In this document: one piece after another, positions 1 to 8,830 of the stretch | How the letters are laid out: each line of letters begins with the position of its first letter | How positions within the stretch are numbered: the stretch's first letter is position 1 | NCBI RefSeq assembly: GCF_001418335.1 | Contig: NZ_LIPP01000130.1 | Location: forward strand, 1-32,945 | Direction: 5' to 3' | DNA length: 32,945 bases | Source of the DNA: Streptomyces aurantiacus | GTDB lineage: Bacteria; Actinomycetota; Actinomycetes; Streptomycetales; Streptomycetaceae | The notes under the pieces: model-generated | Told to the model about the DNA's origin: nothing | What the model saw: the letters and a program-made list of their open reading frames with translations, nothing else | The model's database searches: none | Program-made: the position numbers and the translations under genes

Positions 1-119
1 TCGGCGAACGCGGCATGGAAGCCCTCCTCGCCGTCCTGGACACCCGCGACCCCGCACGCGACGACATCCCCGTAACCCTGGTGATCCGGGGCTCCACAGC
101 CCCACCGAGCGCCCCTTAG
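1..119 (+). CDS. LacI-family transcriptional regulator, C-terminal fragment (partial)
   Basis: An open frame enters from the left edge (codons from base 3) and stops with TAG at 117-119, giving 38 residues. The tail contains the string PVTLVIRGSTAPP. LacI/GalR regulators often end their sugar-binding domain with a strand like this, L-V-x-R-x-S-T-x-P-P, so a LacI-family DNA-binding repressor is the best guess. The DNA-binding domain and most of the effector domain lie outside the window. It converges on prcA, with a dispersed repeat and a hairpin between the two. The family call rests only on this short tail; the reading frame itself is well supported by codon usage. Confidence 0.55.
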   Translation, partial: GERGMEALLAVLDTRDPARDDIPVTLVIRGSTAPPSAP

Positions 120-154
120 GGGGAACGGAAACTGCGCAGGCTATTTAGCCTTTA

Positions 155-184
155 GGGCGCGGGGAACTGCGCGACCAGCCCCCA
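155..184. repeat. Dispersed intergenic repeat, copy 1
   Basis: It reads gggcgcggggaactgcgcga followed by ccagccccca. This is the reverse complement of the core tcgcgcagttccccgcgccc shared with copies at 8773, 15281, 16361 and 26575, with one base changed. It lies between the convergent ends of the LacI-like gene and prcA. Confidence 0.75.
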
Positions 185-209
185 CCGGCCCGCAACGCTG
201 CAAAACGCC

Positions 210-244
210 GTGTGCCCCCGGCCTGTAAAAGACCGGAGGCACAC
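210..244 (-). terminator. Intrinsic terminator downstream of prcA
   Basis: Arms at 210-221 and 233-244 pair over 12 bp with one mismatch around an 11-nt loop. Read on the minus strand the stem is followed by ggcgttttgc, a short T run. It starts 24 bases past the prcA stop and likely ends the proteasome operon. It may also act on the convergent LacI-like gene. Confidence 0.7.
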
Positions 245-267
245 AAAACTCAACAAAGTCGAGGAGA

Positions 268-1020
268 TCACTCCTCATCCCCGTCTTCGGGCTCCTCCGC
301 CTCCGCCGCGGTGGACGCCCCACCCTCCTCCAACAGCCGATCCAGCTGCCGCCCGGCAATCCGCTTGAACTTGCGCTGCTGCGGACGCGTCCGGTCCAGC
401 ACCGCAACCTCCAGCCGCTCCGCGGGAATCTCCCGCTCACTGCCGTTCGTATCGCGCGACAGCGCCTGCACAGCCAGCTTCAACGCCGCCGCCAGCGACA
501 TCCCGTCCTCATGCCGCTGGTCGAGATAGGTGTTGATCGTCTCGGCGTTGCCACCGACCGCGACCGAACCGTGCTCGTCCACGATCGACCCGTCGTGCGG
601 AAGCCGGTAGATCTGATCGCCCTCCGGGGTCTCCCCCACCTCGGCGACCACCAACTCCACCTCGTACGGCTTCTCGGCCGCCGACGAGAAGATCGTGCCG
701 AGCGTCTGCGCATAGACGTTGGCGAGACCACGGGCAGTCACGTCGTCCCGGTCGTAGGTATAGCCCCGCAGGTCGGCGTAGCGCACACCGCCGATCCGGA
801 GGTTCTCGTACTCGTTGTACTTACCGGCGGCGGCGAAGCCGATCCGGTCATAGATCTCGCTGAACTTGTGCAGCGCACGGGACGGGTTCTCCCCGACGAA
901 CACGATGCCGTCGGCGAACTGCAGCACAACCAGGCTGCGACCACGGGCAATGCCCTTGCGGGCATATTCCGCCCGGTCGGCCATCGCCTGCTGGGGTGAT
1001 ACATAGAACGGCGTCGACAC
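268..1020 (-). CDS. prcA: 20S proteasome alpha subunit PrcA
   Basis: The 250-aa protein is the non-catalytic alpha subunit that forms the outer rings of the actinobacterial 20S core and gates substrate entry. The alpha-type N-terminal signature [20 protein letters not shown] is visible at residues 6-25, followed by the usual strand [11 protein letters not shown]. There is no N-terminal catalytic threonine, as expected for alpha. The C-terminus is acidic (EEPEDGDEE) and probably disordered. It is the last gene of the run pup, endonuclease VII-like gene, prcB, prcA and starts 57 bases after the prcB stop. The Arc ATPase encoded upstream on the same strand is expected to dock on this ring. Length is normal for the family. 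Confidence 0.97.
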   Translation of the reverse strand: MSTPFYVSPQQAMADRAEYARKGIARGRSLVVLQFADGIVFVGENPSRALHKFSEIYDRIGFAAAGKYNEYENLRIGGVRYADLRGYTYDRDDVTARGLANVYAQTLGTIFSSAAEKPYEVELVVAEVGETPEGDQIYRLPHDGSIVDEHGSVAVGGNAETINTYLDQRHEDGMSLAAALKLAVQALSRDTNGSEREIPAERLEVAVLDRTRPQQRKFKRIAGRQLDRLLEEGGASTAAEAEEPEDGDEE

Positions 1021-1077
1021 CGGCTATCCGTCCCTTTCTGTGGAAGTCACTGGATCACCTCGAAAAACGGACCGCGC

Positions 1078-1923
1078 TCAGAGCAACGCGGCGCGCGGAC
1101 CGTCGGGCTGCTCCAGACGCCGCTCCAGGATCGCGGCGGCGGTCTCGGAGGACTCCTGGTCCGTGAGCCGGCGGAAGCCGTCCTCGGTGATCACTGTGAC
1201 GATCGGGTAGATCCGGCGGGCGACATCGGGACCACCGGTCGCCGAGTCGTCGTCTGCCGCGTCGTACAGCGCCTGCACGACAAGCGTGGTGGCCTGATCT
1301 TCGGTCAGGTCCTTGGCATAGAGCTTCTTCATGGCGCTGCGGGCGAAGATCGATCCGGAGCCCGTGGCCGCGAAGCCCTGCTCCTCGGACCGGCCGCCCG
1401 TCACGTCGTAGGAGAAGATGCGGCCCTTGTCCCGGTCGACATCGAAACCGGCGAAGAGCGGCACCACGGCGAGGCCCTGCATGGCCATGCCGAGATTGGA
1501 ACGGATCATCGTGGAGAGGCGGTTCGCCTTGCCCTCCAGGGAGAGCGTGGTGCCCTCCACCTTCTCGAAGTGCTCCAGCTCCAGCTGGAACAGCTTCACC
1601 ATCTCGACGGCCAGACCGGCCGTACCGGCGATACCCACGGCCGAGTACTCGTCCGCCGGGAACACCTTCTCGATGTCCCGCTGCGCGATGACGTTCCCCA
1701 TGGTGGCCCGGCGGTCACCGGCGAGCACGACGCCGCCGGCGAAGGTGACGGCGACGATGGTCGTGCCGTGCGGGGCCTCGATGACTCCCTGGATCGGCGG
1801 CAACTGGCGCCTGCCCGGGAGCATCTCCGGCTGGTGGTCGGACAGGAAGTCCATGAAGGACGACGACCCAGGCGTCAGGAAGGCAGCTGGTAGACGCCCG
1901 GTGCTACGAGTGTTGGCTTCCAC
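1078..1923 (-). CDS. prcB: 20S proteasome beta subunit PrcB, with propeptide
   Basis: The 281-aa precursor is the catalytic beta subunit, a threonine protease of the Ntn-hydrolase fold. A 53-residue propeptide ends ...EAPHG before [11 protein letters not shown]. Autocleavage at G53/T54 would expose Thr1, and the other active-site residues fall where expected, Asp17 (AGDRRAT) and Lys33 (RDIEK). The GTG start at 1923 is chosen because GGAAGGA lies 5 bases upstream and the propeptide has normal length. Its first 49 bases overlap the 3' end of the endonuclease VII-like gene, implying coupled translation. It pairs with PrcA to form the alpha7-beta7-beta7-alpha7 core particle. Confidence 0.97.
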   Translation of the reverse strand: MEANTRSTGRLPAAFLTPGSSSFMDFLSDHQPEMLPGRRQLPPIQGVIEAPHGTTIVAVTFAGGVVLAGDRRATMGNVIAQRDIEKVFPADEYSAVGIAGTAGLAVEMVKLFQLELEHFEKVEGTTLSLEGKANRLSTMIRSNLGMAMQGLAVVPLFAGFDVDRDKGRIFSYDVTGGRSEEQGFAATGSGSIFARSAMKKLYAKDLTEDQATTLVVQALYDAADDDSATGGPDVARRIYPIVTVITEDGFRRLTDQESSETAAAILERRLEQPDGPRAALL

Positions 1924-2489
1924 GAGGATCCTTCCAAGTAGGCGGCAGCCCGACGAACTGCGTCGGGATCATCTCCCAACTTGCCGATGGCCGAATTGCA
2001 GTTGAAGCACAGTACGCCACGGACCCTACCCGTCTGATGACAGTGATCCACATGAACGGCCGGAGCTTTCAGACAGATCACACAGAGCCCCATTTGCGAG
2101 GCGACCATCTCGTCACGCTCGGCTTCGGTCATGCCGTACTGGCGCTTCAGGTGACCCTGTCGTCCCTGGATGGCCCGACACGCCTTGCACCGCGTCGACA
2201 AGCCGTCCGATGCGGTCGAATTGCGGTGCCACTCACTGTGCGGCTTGATCTCGCCACAGGTCCGGCAGAGCTTGTGCCCGTGCGGAACGTCCATCCTTTC
2301 CCGCACAGGCTTGCCGATGGCTTGGCGACGCCGCCGGTAGTGCGCAGCACTGTACTCAGCCACGCACTCCCGGCACCGCACCTGGAGGCCGTCACGACGG
2401 TTCCTGTCTGCCGCGAAGCACTCCGCAGGCAATGTGCGCTTACAGCCCGTGCACCGCTTACCTTGCGGCGAATCGGACAGATCGCTCAT
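1875..2489 (-). CDS. Endonuclease VII-like HNH/zinc protein inside the proteasome operon
   Basis: This 204-aa protein has three zinc-binding blocks. Two similar short ribbons come first: C13-x2-C16 with C39-x2-C42, then C76-x2-C79 with C102-x2-C105. Both contain a DGL-x2-(R/T)RC-like segment. Residues about 115-190 form a recombination endonuclease VII (phage T4 gp49-type) beta-beta-alpha-metal nuclease: C137-x2-C140, V-D-H-C-H at 148-152, R-G-V-L-C at 158-162 and C165-N166. The zinc ligands and putative catalytic Asp/His are intact, so it may cut DNA; its substrate is unknown. Its ATG shares an ATGA with the pup stop, and its 3' end overlaps prcB by 49 bases, so it belongs to the operon. A role in proteolysis or DNA repair is not shown by the sequence. 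Confidence 0.88.
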   Translation of the reverse strand: MSDLSDSPQGKRCTGCKRTLPAECFAADRNRRDGLQVRCRECVAEYSAAHYRRRRQAIGKPVRERMDVPHGHKLCRTCGEIKPHSEWHRNSTASDGLSTRCKACRAIQGRQGHLKRQYGMTEAERDEMVASQMGLCVICLKAPAVHVDHCHQTGRVRGVLCFNCNSAIGKLGDDPDAVRRAAAYLEGSSWKPTLVAPGVYQLPS

Positions 2490-2701
2490 TCCCCACCTTT
2501 TTGCACGAAACTACGAACAAAGTCCTCTGCATTTTCCTCGAGTACGTCATCGATTTCGTCCAAGACAGAGTCCACGTCGTCGCTCAGCTTCTCCTGACGT
2601 TCCGCAAGGTCCTCGGACGCCTGTGTCTCGGGCGCCTCCTCGACCTCCTCGGTGTTGCGCGTCGCCTTCTGCTGTCCGCCGCCGGTGTCCTTGGTCGCCA
2701 T
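2486..2701 (-). CDS. pup: Prokaryotic ubiquitin-like protein Pup
   Basis: Pup is the small disordered modifier that PafA attaches to lysines of target proteins, marking them for Arc and the proteasome. The 71-aa product has a charged body with SDDVDSVLDEIDDVLEENAE near the C-terminus, the region that becomes helical on Arc. It ends in F-V-Q-K-G-G-E. The final residue is Glu, not the Gln of mycobacterial Pup, so it is ligation-ready without deamidation. I chose the ATG at 2701 (MATKDTGGG), where Pup homologues begin. An upstream in-frame GTG at 2710 would add MRV but has no better ribosome site. The stop overlaps the downstream nuclease start as ATGA. Confidence 0.96.
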   Translation of the reverse strand: MATKDTGGGQQKATRNTEEVEEAPETQASEDLAERQEKLSDDVDSVLDEIDDVLEENAEDFVRSFVQKGGE

Positions 2702-2770
2702 AACCCTCACCCCGCTCGGTTCGACGTTCTTGATCAGACCCTACAAGCAGGGTCCGACATCGGCCCCGCA

Positions 2771-2788
2771 GTTCCTACTGTTCCTACA
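2771..2788. repeat. Tandem 9-bp direct repeat upstream of pup
   Basis: Two adjacent 9-base units, gttcctact and gttcctaca, lie 70-87 bases upstream of the pup start codon, between dop and pup. Their place in the presumed promoter region of the pup operon suggests a possible regulator site, but no known consensus is recognised. Confidence 0.4.
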
Positions 2789-2790
2789 AC

Positions 2791-2820
2791 GTCCGGGAAC
2801 CACCTCCATGATTCCCGGAC
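2791..2820 (-). terminator. Hairpin between dop and pup
   Basis: A perfect 9-bp inverted repeat, gtccgggaa and ttcccggac, surrounds a 12-nt loop, 46 bases past the dop stop on the minus strand. It is probably a terminator or attenuator separating dop from the pup operon. No strong T run follows. Confidence 0.55.
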
Positions 2821-2865
2821 GGCGGCTTTTCCACCCTGTCGGGGCGGATCGGTCCAGTGGGTGTT

Positions 2866-4377
2866 TCAGTGGCCCGACAGGACCTTGACCAGCTCTTCCG
2901 CTGTGCGACAGCGGTCGAGGAGCTCTTTTACGTGATTACGCGTTCCGCGAAGCGGCTCAAGGGTTGGGACGCGCTGGAGCGAGTCCCGGCCCGGCAGGTC
3001 GAAGATCACCGAGTCCCAGGAGGCCGCCGCGACGTCGTCCGCGTACTGTTCGAGGCATCGCCCGCGGAAGTACGCGCGGGTGTCCTCCGGCGGCTGGGTG
3101 CGGGCCCGCTCCACGTCGGTCTCGTCCAGCAGCCGCTTGATCCTGCCGCGGGCCACCAGACGGTTGTAGAGGCCCTTGTCGGGGCGTACGTCGGCGTACT
3201 GGAGGTCGACCAGGTGCAGCCGGGCGGCGTCCCAGTCGAGGTCGTCCCGGCGCCGGTAGCCCTCCATGAGCTGCCGTTTGGCCACCCAGTCCAGTTCGCC
3301 TGCGAGGCTCATCGGGTCGGTCTCCAGGCGGCCCAGGACGTCCTCCCAGCGGGTCAGCACGTCCCTGGTCTGGTCGTCCGCGTCGGCCCCGTAGCGTTCC
3401 TCGACGTACTTGCGCGCCAGTTCGAAGTACTCCATCTGGAGTTGGACGGCGGTGAGTGTCCGGCCGCTGCGGAGGGTGATGAGGCGTTTGAGGGTGGGGT
3501 CGTGCGAGACCTGGTGCAGGGTGCGCACCGGCTGGTCCACGGCGAGGTCGACGGCGATGAAGCCGTCTTCGATCATGGACAGGACGAGAGCGGTCGTGCC
3601 GAGTTTGAGGTAGGTGGAGATCTCGGAGAGGTTCGCGTCGCCGATGATCACGTGGAGGCGGCGGTACTTCTCGGCGTCCGCGTGGGGCTCGTCGCGGGTG
3701 TTGATGATGGGGCGCTTCAGGGTGGTTTCGAGGCCCACCTCGACCTCGAAGTAGTCGGCGCGCTGGCTGAGCTGGAAGCCGTGTTCGTGCCCGTCCTGGC
3801 CGATGCCCACGCGGCCGGCTCCGGTGACGACCTGGCGTGAGACGAAGAACGGCGTGAGGTGGCGCACGATGTCCGAGAAGGGGGTTTCCCGCTTCATCAG
3901 GTAGTTCTCGTGCGTGCCGTAGGAGGCGCCCTTGTTGTCGGTGTTGTTCTTGTAGAGGTGGATCGGCTGGGCGCCGGGGAGCTGGGCCGCGCGTTCGGCG
4001 GCCTCGGCCATGATGCGCTCGCCGGCCTTGTCCCAGAGGACGGCGTCGAGCGGGTTGGTCACTTCGGGGGAGCTGTACTCCGGGTGTGCGTGGTCCACAT
4101 ACAGTCGTGCGCCGTTGGTGAGGATGACATTGGCCAGGCCGATGTCCTCGTCGGTGAGCTGACTGGAGTCGGCAGCTTCGCGGGCGAGGTCGAAGCCCCG
4201 TGCGTCCCGCAGCGGGTTCTCCTCCTCGAAGTCCCAGCGGGCCCGCCGGGCCCGGTGCATCGCCGCCGCGTAGGCGTTGACGATCTGGGACGAGGTGAGC
4301 ATGGCATTGGCGTTGGGGTGGCCGGGTACGGAGATCCCGTACTCCGTCTCGATGCCCATTACTCGCCGTACGGTCAT
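2866..4377 (-). CDS. dop: Pup deamidase/depupylase Dop
   Basis: The 503-aa enzyme belongs to the Pup ligase/deamidase family, related to glutamine synthetase-type carboxylate-amine ligases. It hydrolyses the isopeptide bond between Pup and target lysines, and deamidates Pup where Pup ends in Gln. Visible features are the N-terminal MGIETEYG with metal ligand Glu10, the nucleotide-site segment [13 protein letters not shown] with catalytic Asp95, and an insert between about residues 42 and 80 that matches the Dop loop absent from PafA. That insert and the overall fit make this Dop rather than PafA. Because the local Pup already ends in Glu, only depupylation should be needed here. It lies between arc and pup on the same strand, with hairpins in both gaps. 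Confidence 0.96.
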   Translation of the reverse strand: MTVRRVMGIETEYGISVPGHPNANAMLTSSQIVNAYAAAMHRARRARWDFEEENPLRDARGFDLAREAADSSQLTDEDIGLANVILTNGARLYVDHAHPEYSSPEVTNPLDAVLWDKAGERIMAEAAERAAQLPGAQPIHLYKNNTDNKGASYGTHENYLMKRETPFSDIVRHLTPFFVSRQVVTGAGRVGIGQDGHEHGFQLSQRADYFEVEVGLETTLKRPIINTRDEPHADAEKYRRLHVIIGDANLSEISTYLKLGTTALVLSMIEDGFIAVDLAVDQPVRTLHQVSHDPTLKRLITLRSGRTLTAVQLQMEYFELARKYVEERYGADADDQTRDVLTRWEDVLGRLETDPMSLAGELDWVAKRQLMEGYRRRDDLDWDAARLHLVDLQYADVRPDKGLYNRLVARGRIKRLLDETDVERARTQPPEDTRAYFRGRCLEQYADDVAAASWDSVIFDLPGRDSLQRVPTLEPLRGTRNHVKELLDRCRTAEELVKVLSGH

Positions 4378-4567
4378 GCGGCCCTCCTTGCCCGGCGGCG
4401 TCCTCGGTCGGGGACGCCGCTCAAGTACCGCTGGCGCTCCGGTGCGTGCGCGGTGCCCGTCCGCGCACGGCGCGACTTGGCGGTACCGAAGAGCCTAGAA
4501 CGCCTTTGCGCTGGTGGGGAGATCATTTGCGTCATTGGTCAGCTCCAGCTGTGCCCTGGAAAACAGT

Positions 4568-4602
4568 TGGCTGCGGGTACCCGGTGAGGGCACCCGCAGC
4601 CA
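4568..4602 (-). terminator. Intrinsic terminator downstream of arc
   Basis: Perfect 11-bp arms at 4568-4578 and 4592-4602 enclose a 13-nt loop, 9 bases past the arc stop. On the minus strand the stem is followed by actgttttcc, giving a T run. It should end the arc transcript before dop. Confidence 0.75.
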
Positions 4603-4611
4603 CCCTGTGTT

Positions 4612-6378
4612 TTACAGGTACTGACCGGTGTTCGCCACCGTGTCGATGGAGCGTCCGGTGTCCGAGCCCTGTTTTCCGGTGATGAGCGTGCGGATGTATA
4701 CGATCCGTTCGCCCTTCTTTCCGGAGATTCGGGCCCAGTCGTCGGGGTTGGTGGTGTTGGGCAGGTCTTCGTTCTCCTTGAACTCGTCCACGCAGGCCTG
4801 GAGCAGGTGGGAGACTCGTAGGCCCTTCTGGCTGTGGTCGAGGAAGTCCTTGATGGCCATCTTCTTGGCGCGGCCGACGATGTTCTCGATCATGGCGCCG
4901 GAGTTGAAGTCCTTGAAGTAGAGGACTTCCTTGTCGCCGTTGGCGTAGGTGACCTCCAGGAAGCGGTTTTCCTCGGACTCGGTGTACATGTGTTCGACGG
5001 CGGTCTGGATCATGCTCTGGACCGTGGTGGTCTTGCTGCCGCCGTGCTCGCCGACGTCGTCGGGGTGCAGCGGGAGGCGTTCGGTGAGGTACTTGCCGAA
5101 GATGTCCTTGGCCGCTTCGGCGTCGGGACGCTCGATCTTGATCTTCACGTCGAGCCGGCCGGGGCGCAGGATGGCGGGGTCGATCATGTCCTCGCGGTTG
5201 GAGGCGCCGATGACCACGACGTTCTGCAGGCCCTCAACGCCGTCGATCTCGGCGAGGAGCTGCGGGACGATGGTGTTCTCCACGTCCGAGCTGACGCCTG
5301 ATCCTCGGGTGCGGAAGAGGGATTCCATCTCGTCGAAGAAGACGATGACGGGTGTGCCCTCGCTGGCCTTCTCGCGTGCGCGCTGGAAGACGAGGCGGAT
5401 CTGGCGCTCGGTCTCACCGACGTACTTGTTGAGGAGTTCGGGGCCCTTGATGTTGAGGAAGAAGCTTTTGCCCTGGGCCTGGCCGGTGACTTCGGCGACC
5501 TTCTTGGCCAGTGAGTTGGCGACGGCTTTGGCGATGAGTGTCTTGCCGCATCCGGGGGGCCCGTAGAGCAGTACGCCCTTGGGGGGCCGCAGTTCGTGTT
5601 CCTTGAAGAGGTCGGGGTGGAGGTACGGGAGCTCGACGGCGTCGCGGATCATTTCGATCTGGCCGCCCAGACCGCCGATCTGTTCGTAGCCGATGTCGGG
5701 GACTTCTTCGAGGACGAGTTCCTCGACCTCGCTCTTCGGTACGACCTCGTAGACGTAGCCGGAGCGGGGTTCGAGCAGCAGGGCGTCGCCGGGCCGGATG
5801 TTGATGTCCAGCAGTGGCTCGGCGAGCCGTACCACCCGTTCTTCGTCGGTGTGCCCCACTACGAGGGCGCGCTCGCCGTCCTCAAGGATCTCCTTGAGGG
5901 TGACGATGTCGCCGACGCTCTCGTACTCCATGGCCTCGACCACGTTGAGGGCTTCGTTGAGCATGAGTTCCTGGCCGCGTCGGAGCTCTTCGAGCTCGAC
6001 GCTGGGGCTGACGTTCACCCGGAGTTTGCGGCCTCCGGTGAAGATGTCGGCTGTGCCGTCCTCGTTGGCCGTGAGGAAGACACCGAAGCCGGCCGGTGGT
6101 TGTGCGAGCCGGTCGACTTCCTCCTTGAGGGCCACGATCTGGTCGCGGGCCTCTCGGAGGGTGCCTGCGAGCCGCTCGTTCTGTGCGGACACGCCGGCCA
6201 GGTTGGTCTGCAGCTCGACGATCCGCTCTTCGAGAATCCTCGTGTGCCGCGGAGAGTCGGCGAGCTTGCGCCGCAGGACGGCGATCTCCTGCTCAAGGTA
6301 GGCAATCTGCCCGGACGGGTCGTCGGACCCTCGTCCCGGGCGGATGCCGCGGTTCATGTCGTCGTCGTGGGCTGCCAC
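4612..6378 (-). CDS. arc: Proteasome-associated AAA+ ATPase Arc/Mpa
   Basis: This 588-aa hexameric unfoldase recognises Pup and threads tagged proteins into the 20S core. In order it has an N-terminal coiled coil (about residues 25-90) that binds Pup, OB-type interdomain segments (about 100-225), and an AAA+ module. The module has Walker A GPPGCGKT at 273-280, Walker B VIVFFDE ending at Asp349-Glu350, and arginines in AILRPGR near 403-408. The C-terminus is GQYL, the docking tail that inserts into alpha-ring pockets. I chose GTG 6378 because ggaggaggtgagg lies 3 bases upstream. An upstream TTG at 6396 would place that ribosome site inside the gene. It diverges from the ferredoxin gene. Confidence 0.96.
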   Translation of the reverse strand: MAAHDDDMNRGIRPGRGSDDPSGQIAYLEQEIAVLRRKLADSPRHTRILEERIVELQTNLAGVSAQNERLAGTLREARDQIVALKEEVDRLAQPPAGFGVFLTANEDGTADIFTGGRKLRVNVSPSVELEELRRGQELMLNEALNVVEAMEYESVGDIVTLKEILEDGERALVVGHTDEERVVRLAEPLLDINIRPGDALLLEPRSGYVYEVVPKSEVEELVLEEVPDIGYEQIGGLGGQIEMIRDAVELPYLHPDLFKEHELRPPKGVLLYGPPGCGKTLIAKAVANSLAKKVAEVTGQAQGKSFFLNIKGPELLNKYVGETERQIRLVFQRAREKASEGTPVIVFFDEMESLFRTRGSGVSSDVENTIVPQLLAEIDGVEGLQNVVVIGASNREDMIDPAILRPGRLDVKIKIERPDAEAAKDIFGKYLTERLPLHPDDVGEHGGSKTTTVQSMIQTAVEHMYTESEENRFLEVTYANGDKEVLYFKDFNSGAMIENIVGRAKKMAIKDFLDHSQKGLRVSHLLQACVDEFKENEDLPNTTNPDDWARISGKKGERIVYIRTLITGKQGSDTGRSIDTVANTGQYL

Positions 6379-6635
6379 GGTCCTCACCTCCTCCAAGGGG
6401 AGCTGGACGCTTCCAGACCCTACCTGGGTGGGTGTCGATTGAAACCCCTAGATCACAAAGACGGTCGGGGTGTGTCCGATCTTCACCCTTGCGCTCTCCC
6501 TCACGCCAGTGGAATACCCATCCAACGTGACCGGGAAGCCGACGGAGGTAGGGTCGAAGTGTTCAACACCCGTCAGAGCTGGTCCGATTCCCGTCTTCGG
6601 GTGGTTCGGCGCAGGAAATGGCAGGAGAAATGACC

Positions 6636-6935
6636 GTGCAGCAGGAGGCCGGAGTCGACGGCGAGGCGCTTGAGGTCTGGATCGACCAGGATCTGTGCAC
6701 CGGCGACGGGATCTGTGCCCAGTACGCGCCCGAGGTGTTCGAGCTGGACATCGACGGTCTGGCCTATGTGAAGAGTTCGGGTGACGAGCTTCTGCAGACC
6801 CCGGGTGCGACAACGCCCGTACCGCTGACGCTTCTGCGTGATGTCGCCGACTCCGCGAAGGAGTGTCCGGGTGACTGTATCCACGTACGCCGGGTGTCGG
6901 ACCGTGTCGAGGTCTACGGTCCGGACGCGGAGTGA
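6636..6935 (+). CDS. Small 3Fe-4S/4Fe-4S single-cluster ferredoxin
   Basis: The product is an acidic soluble electron carrier of the single-cluster actinobacterial type that often serves cytochromes P450. The motif DLCTGDGICAQYAPEVFELD, with Cys-x5-Cys, and a later ECPGDCIHV supply the cluster cysteines. No P450 or reductase is near, so its partner is unknown. The start is uncertain. GTG 6636 has AGGAG at an 8-base spacing; ATG 6630 (MTVQQ) is only 2 bases from the same site; ATG 6618 gives 105 aa with a weak site. It diverges from arc across about 260 bases in which I see no strong regulatory element. Conserved location next to arc is my recollection of other Streptomyces. Confidence 0.9.
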   Translation: MQQEAGVDGEALEVWIDQDLCTGDGICAQYAPEVFELDIDGLAYVKSSGDELLQTPGATTPVPLTLLRDVADSAKECPGDCIHVRRVSDRVEVYGPDAE

Positions 6936-7022
6936 GCGTGCGGGCACCTCGTGTCACGGGGTGCCCGGCGGGTCACGTTGTCTGTCTTCTCACATGCTCC
7001 GGTCCACATGCTCGCTCCGGTC

Positions 7023-7598
7023 TCACGTGCTCCGGGCGGCGGGCGGTGTCGAGCGTATGAATGCGCCGTTCTTCCACTGCCACTTGGCGGTCTCGTTCAC
7101 GTCGGGGCAGCAACTCGGTATGTCGGGCGAGGAGTAGCCGAGCAGGGTCGCGGTGATCGTGGCGTCGCGGAGGGCGAAGTCCTGGACGGACAGTCGGTCC
7201 TTCGGGTCGACGAGGGTGGCGACGACTCGGGGCTTCGGGGCGCCCTTGGGTGCGGTGAGGACGTAGACGCCGCTGGGCGGGGTGCCGGAGCCGGCGTCGC
7301 AGCGGACCACGGCGACCGTTTCGGGTGTGCCGTCGCCGTCGAGGTCGCCCGAGGCCTTTTTCTGGACGAGGACCTTCGCGGGGCCGCAGTCGACGGGGAA
7401 GTCGGCGTGGGCCGGGTCGGGGGCCGCCGCGGCCGCGGGGGCCGTCTTGGCCTTGGTGCCGTGCTGGGCGGCCGTGGCCTCGTCGGGTTGCATGAAGGAG
7501 GAGGCCGCGACGACCGCGGCGACGGCTGTTGCCGTGGCGACCCAGTGGATCGGACGGGTGTGCGTGTGGGCCAGTTCCGGGACGGCGGATTGCTGCAC
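7023..7598 (-). CDS. Secreted or membrane-anchored hypothetical protein
   Basis: I recognise no named family. With GTG 7598 as start (AGGAG ten bases upstream) the product is 191 aa. It has a charged N-terminus, one hydrophobic segment (HWVATATAVAAVVAASSF) at about residues 18-35 and a low-complexity Ala/Pro linker. The outer domain has four cysteines, one in FPVDCGPAKV, one in VVRCDAG and an adjacent pair in IPSCCPDVNE. A short segment, SGDLDGDGTPETV, resembles the calcium-binding FG-GAP/VCBS-type repeats of extracellular proteins. The ending WQWKNGAFIRS resembles extracellular proteins of unknown function common in Streptomyces. Export is inferred from the hydrophobic segment. It is separated from trmI upstream by a strong terminator. 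Confidence 0.75.
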   Translation of the reverse strand: MQQSAVPELAHTHTRPIHWVATATAVAAVVAASSFMQPDEATAAQHGTKAKTAPAAAAAPDPAHADFPVDCGPAKVLVQKKASGDLDGDGTPETVAVVRCDAGSGTPPSGVYVLTAPKGAPKPRVVATLVDPKDRLSVQDFALRDATITATLLGYSSPDIPSCCPDVNETAKWQWKNGAFIRSTPPAARST

Positions 7599-7716
7599 TA
7601 GGAAGTGTCTCCTGTGAGGGCTGTGCCGGTGGGGGTGGCCAGCATGGTGCCACACGTCACACCGTGAGGGAACGGTGGGGTCGGGGGTACCAGCGGGATG
7701 CCAAGGGAAAAGCGCT

Positions 7717-7755
7717 GTGGCCGAGTTCCGGAGGGGTCCTCGGGAACTCGGCCAC
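7717..7755 (-). terminator. Intrinsic terminator downstream of trmI
   Basis: Perfect 13-bp arms, gtggccgagttcc at 7717-7729 and its complement at 7743-7755, enclose a 13-nt loop. On the minus strand agcgcttttccc follows. It lies 43 bases past the trmI stop. Confidence 0.82.
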
Positions 7756-7797
7756 GGTGCTTGCGCGTTGGGTGCGGCAGGGGCTGTCTGTCAGCCG

Positions 7798-8703
7798 TCA
7801 GCGGCCGGCGGCGCCCGCGTCGGCGTTCGGACCGGAGTAGTCCTCGCCGTAGGAGCCCTTGGAGGGGCGGCGGCGGCGCGTGGGCGGCTCGACGCCGTCC
7901 GCGAGGCGGCGGGCGGTGAGCAGGAAGCCGGTGTGGCCGATCATCCGGTGGTCGGGGCGGACGGCCAGGCCTTCGATGTGCCAGTTGCGGACCATCGACT
8001 CCCAGGCGGACGGCTCGGCGAAGCAGCCGATCTCGCGGATGGACTCGACGGTGCGGGCGAGCTGGGTGGTGGTGGCCACGTAGCAGCAGACGATGCCGCC
8101 GGGGACGAGCGCCTTGGAGACGGCTTCCAGGCATTCCCAGGGAGCGAGCATGTCAAGGACGACGCGGTCGACCTCGGTGTCCGAGAGGTTGTCCTGGAGG
8201 TCGCCGACGGTGAGCTGCCAGGCGGGGTGGGGGCTGCCGAAGTAGCGCTCCACGTTCTGCTGGGCGATCTCGGCGAAGTCCTCGCGGCGCTCGTACGAGT
8301 GGAGCATGCCCTGGTCGCCTACGGCACGGAGCAGGAAGGTGCTGAGCGAGCCGGAGCCTACGCCTGCTTCCACGACGCGTGCGCCGGGGAAGATGTCGGC
8401 GAAGGCGAGGATCTGCCCCGCGTCCTTGGGGTAGACCACGGCGGCGCCGCGGGGCATGGAGAGGACGAAGTCGGGGAGCAGGGGGCGCAGCGCCAGGTAG
8501 GCGACGTTTCCCGTGGTGCGGACAACGCTGCCCTCGGGTGCGCCGATCAGTTCGTCGTGAGGGAAGGAACCCTTGTGGGTGTGGAAGTTCTTCCCCGCTT
8601 CGAGCGTGAACGTGTAGTGGCGGCCCTTGGGGTCGGTCAGCTGTACCTGGTCCCCGACCTTGAAGGGCCCGCGTCGGCGGGCGGCACCGGTCGGTTCGGA
8701 CAT
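7798..8703 (-). CDS. trmI: tRNA (adenine-N1)-methyltransferase TrmI
   Basis: The 301-aa enzyme uses S-adenosylmethionine to form m1A in the T-loop of tRNA (position 58 in most species). After an N-terminal beta-barrel-like region (about 12-90) comes the Rossmann methyltransferase domain with motif I VEAGVGSGSLS (111-121), an acidic ribose-binding loop YERRED (137-142) and the catalytic-site segment LDMLAPWE (183-190). The C-terminal tail, rich in Arg and Gly after residue 275, is probably disordered. It stands alone between the site-2 protease gene and a terminator. Actinobacterial homologues, including Mycobacterium Rv2118c, are found near the proteasome and arc genes, which supports the assignment. 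Confidence 0.93.
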   Translation of the reverse strand: MSEPTGAARRRGPFKVGDQVQLTDPKGRHYTFTLEAGKNFHTHKGSFPHDELIGAPEGSVVRTTGNVAYLALRPLLPDFVLSMPRGAAVVYPKDAGQILAFADIFPGARVVEAGVGSGSLSTFLLRAVGDQGMLHSYERREDFAEIAQQNVERYFGSPHPAWQLTVGDLQDNLSDTEVDRVVLDMLAPWECLEAVSKALVPGGIVCCYVATTTQLARTVESIREIGCFAEPSAWESMVRNWHIEGLAVRPDHRMIGHTGFLLTARRLADGVEPPTRRRRPSKGSYGEDYSGPNADAGAAGR

Positions 8704-8772
8704 GTGAGTCAGCCTACCGGCGATTGCCGGGGGCTCCGACCACTCGGGTGGGTGGGCAGCTGCGGGTGCTTC

Positions 8773-8826
8773 GTGGCTGGTCGCGCAGTTCCCCGCGCCC
8801 CCTTCGGGGCGCCCCTGACGGGGCGC
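8773..8826. repeat. Dispersed intergenic repeat, copy 2, with hairpins
   Basis: Contains the full core tcgcgcagttccccgcgccc. The following bases can form two alternative 7-bp stems of gcgcccc with ggggcgc (8795-8812 or 8809-8826). It starts just past the site-2 protease stop and probably terminates that gene. Confidence 0.78.
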
Positions 8827-8830
8827 GTGT

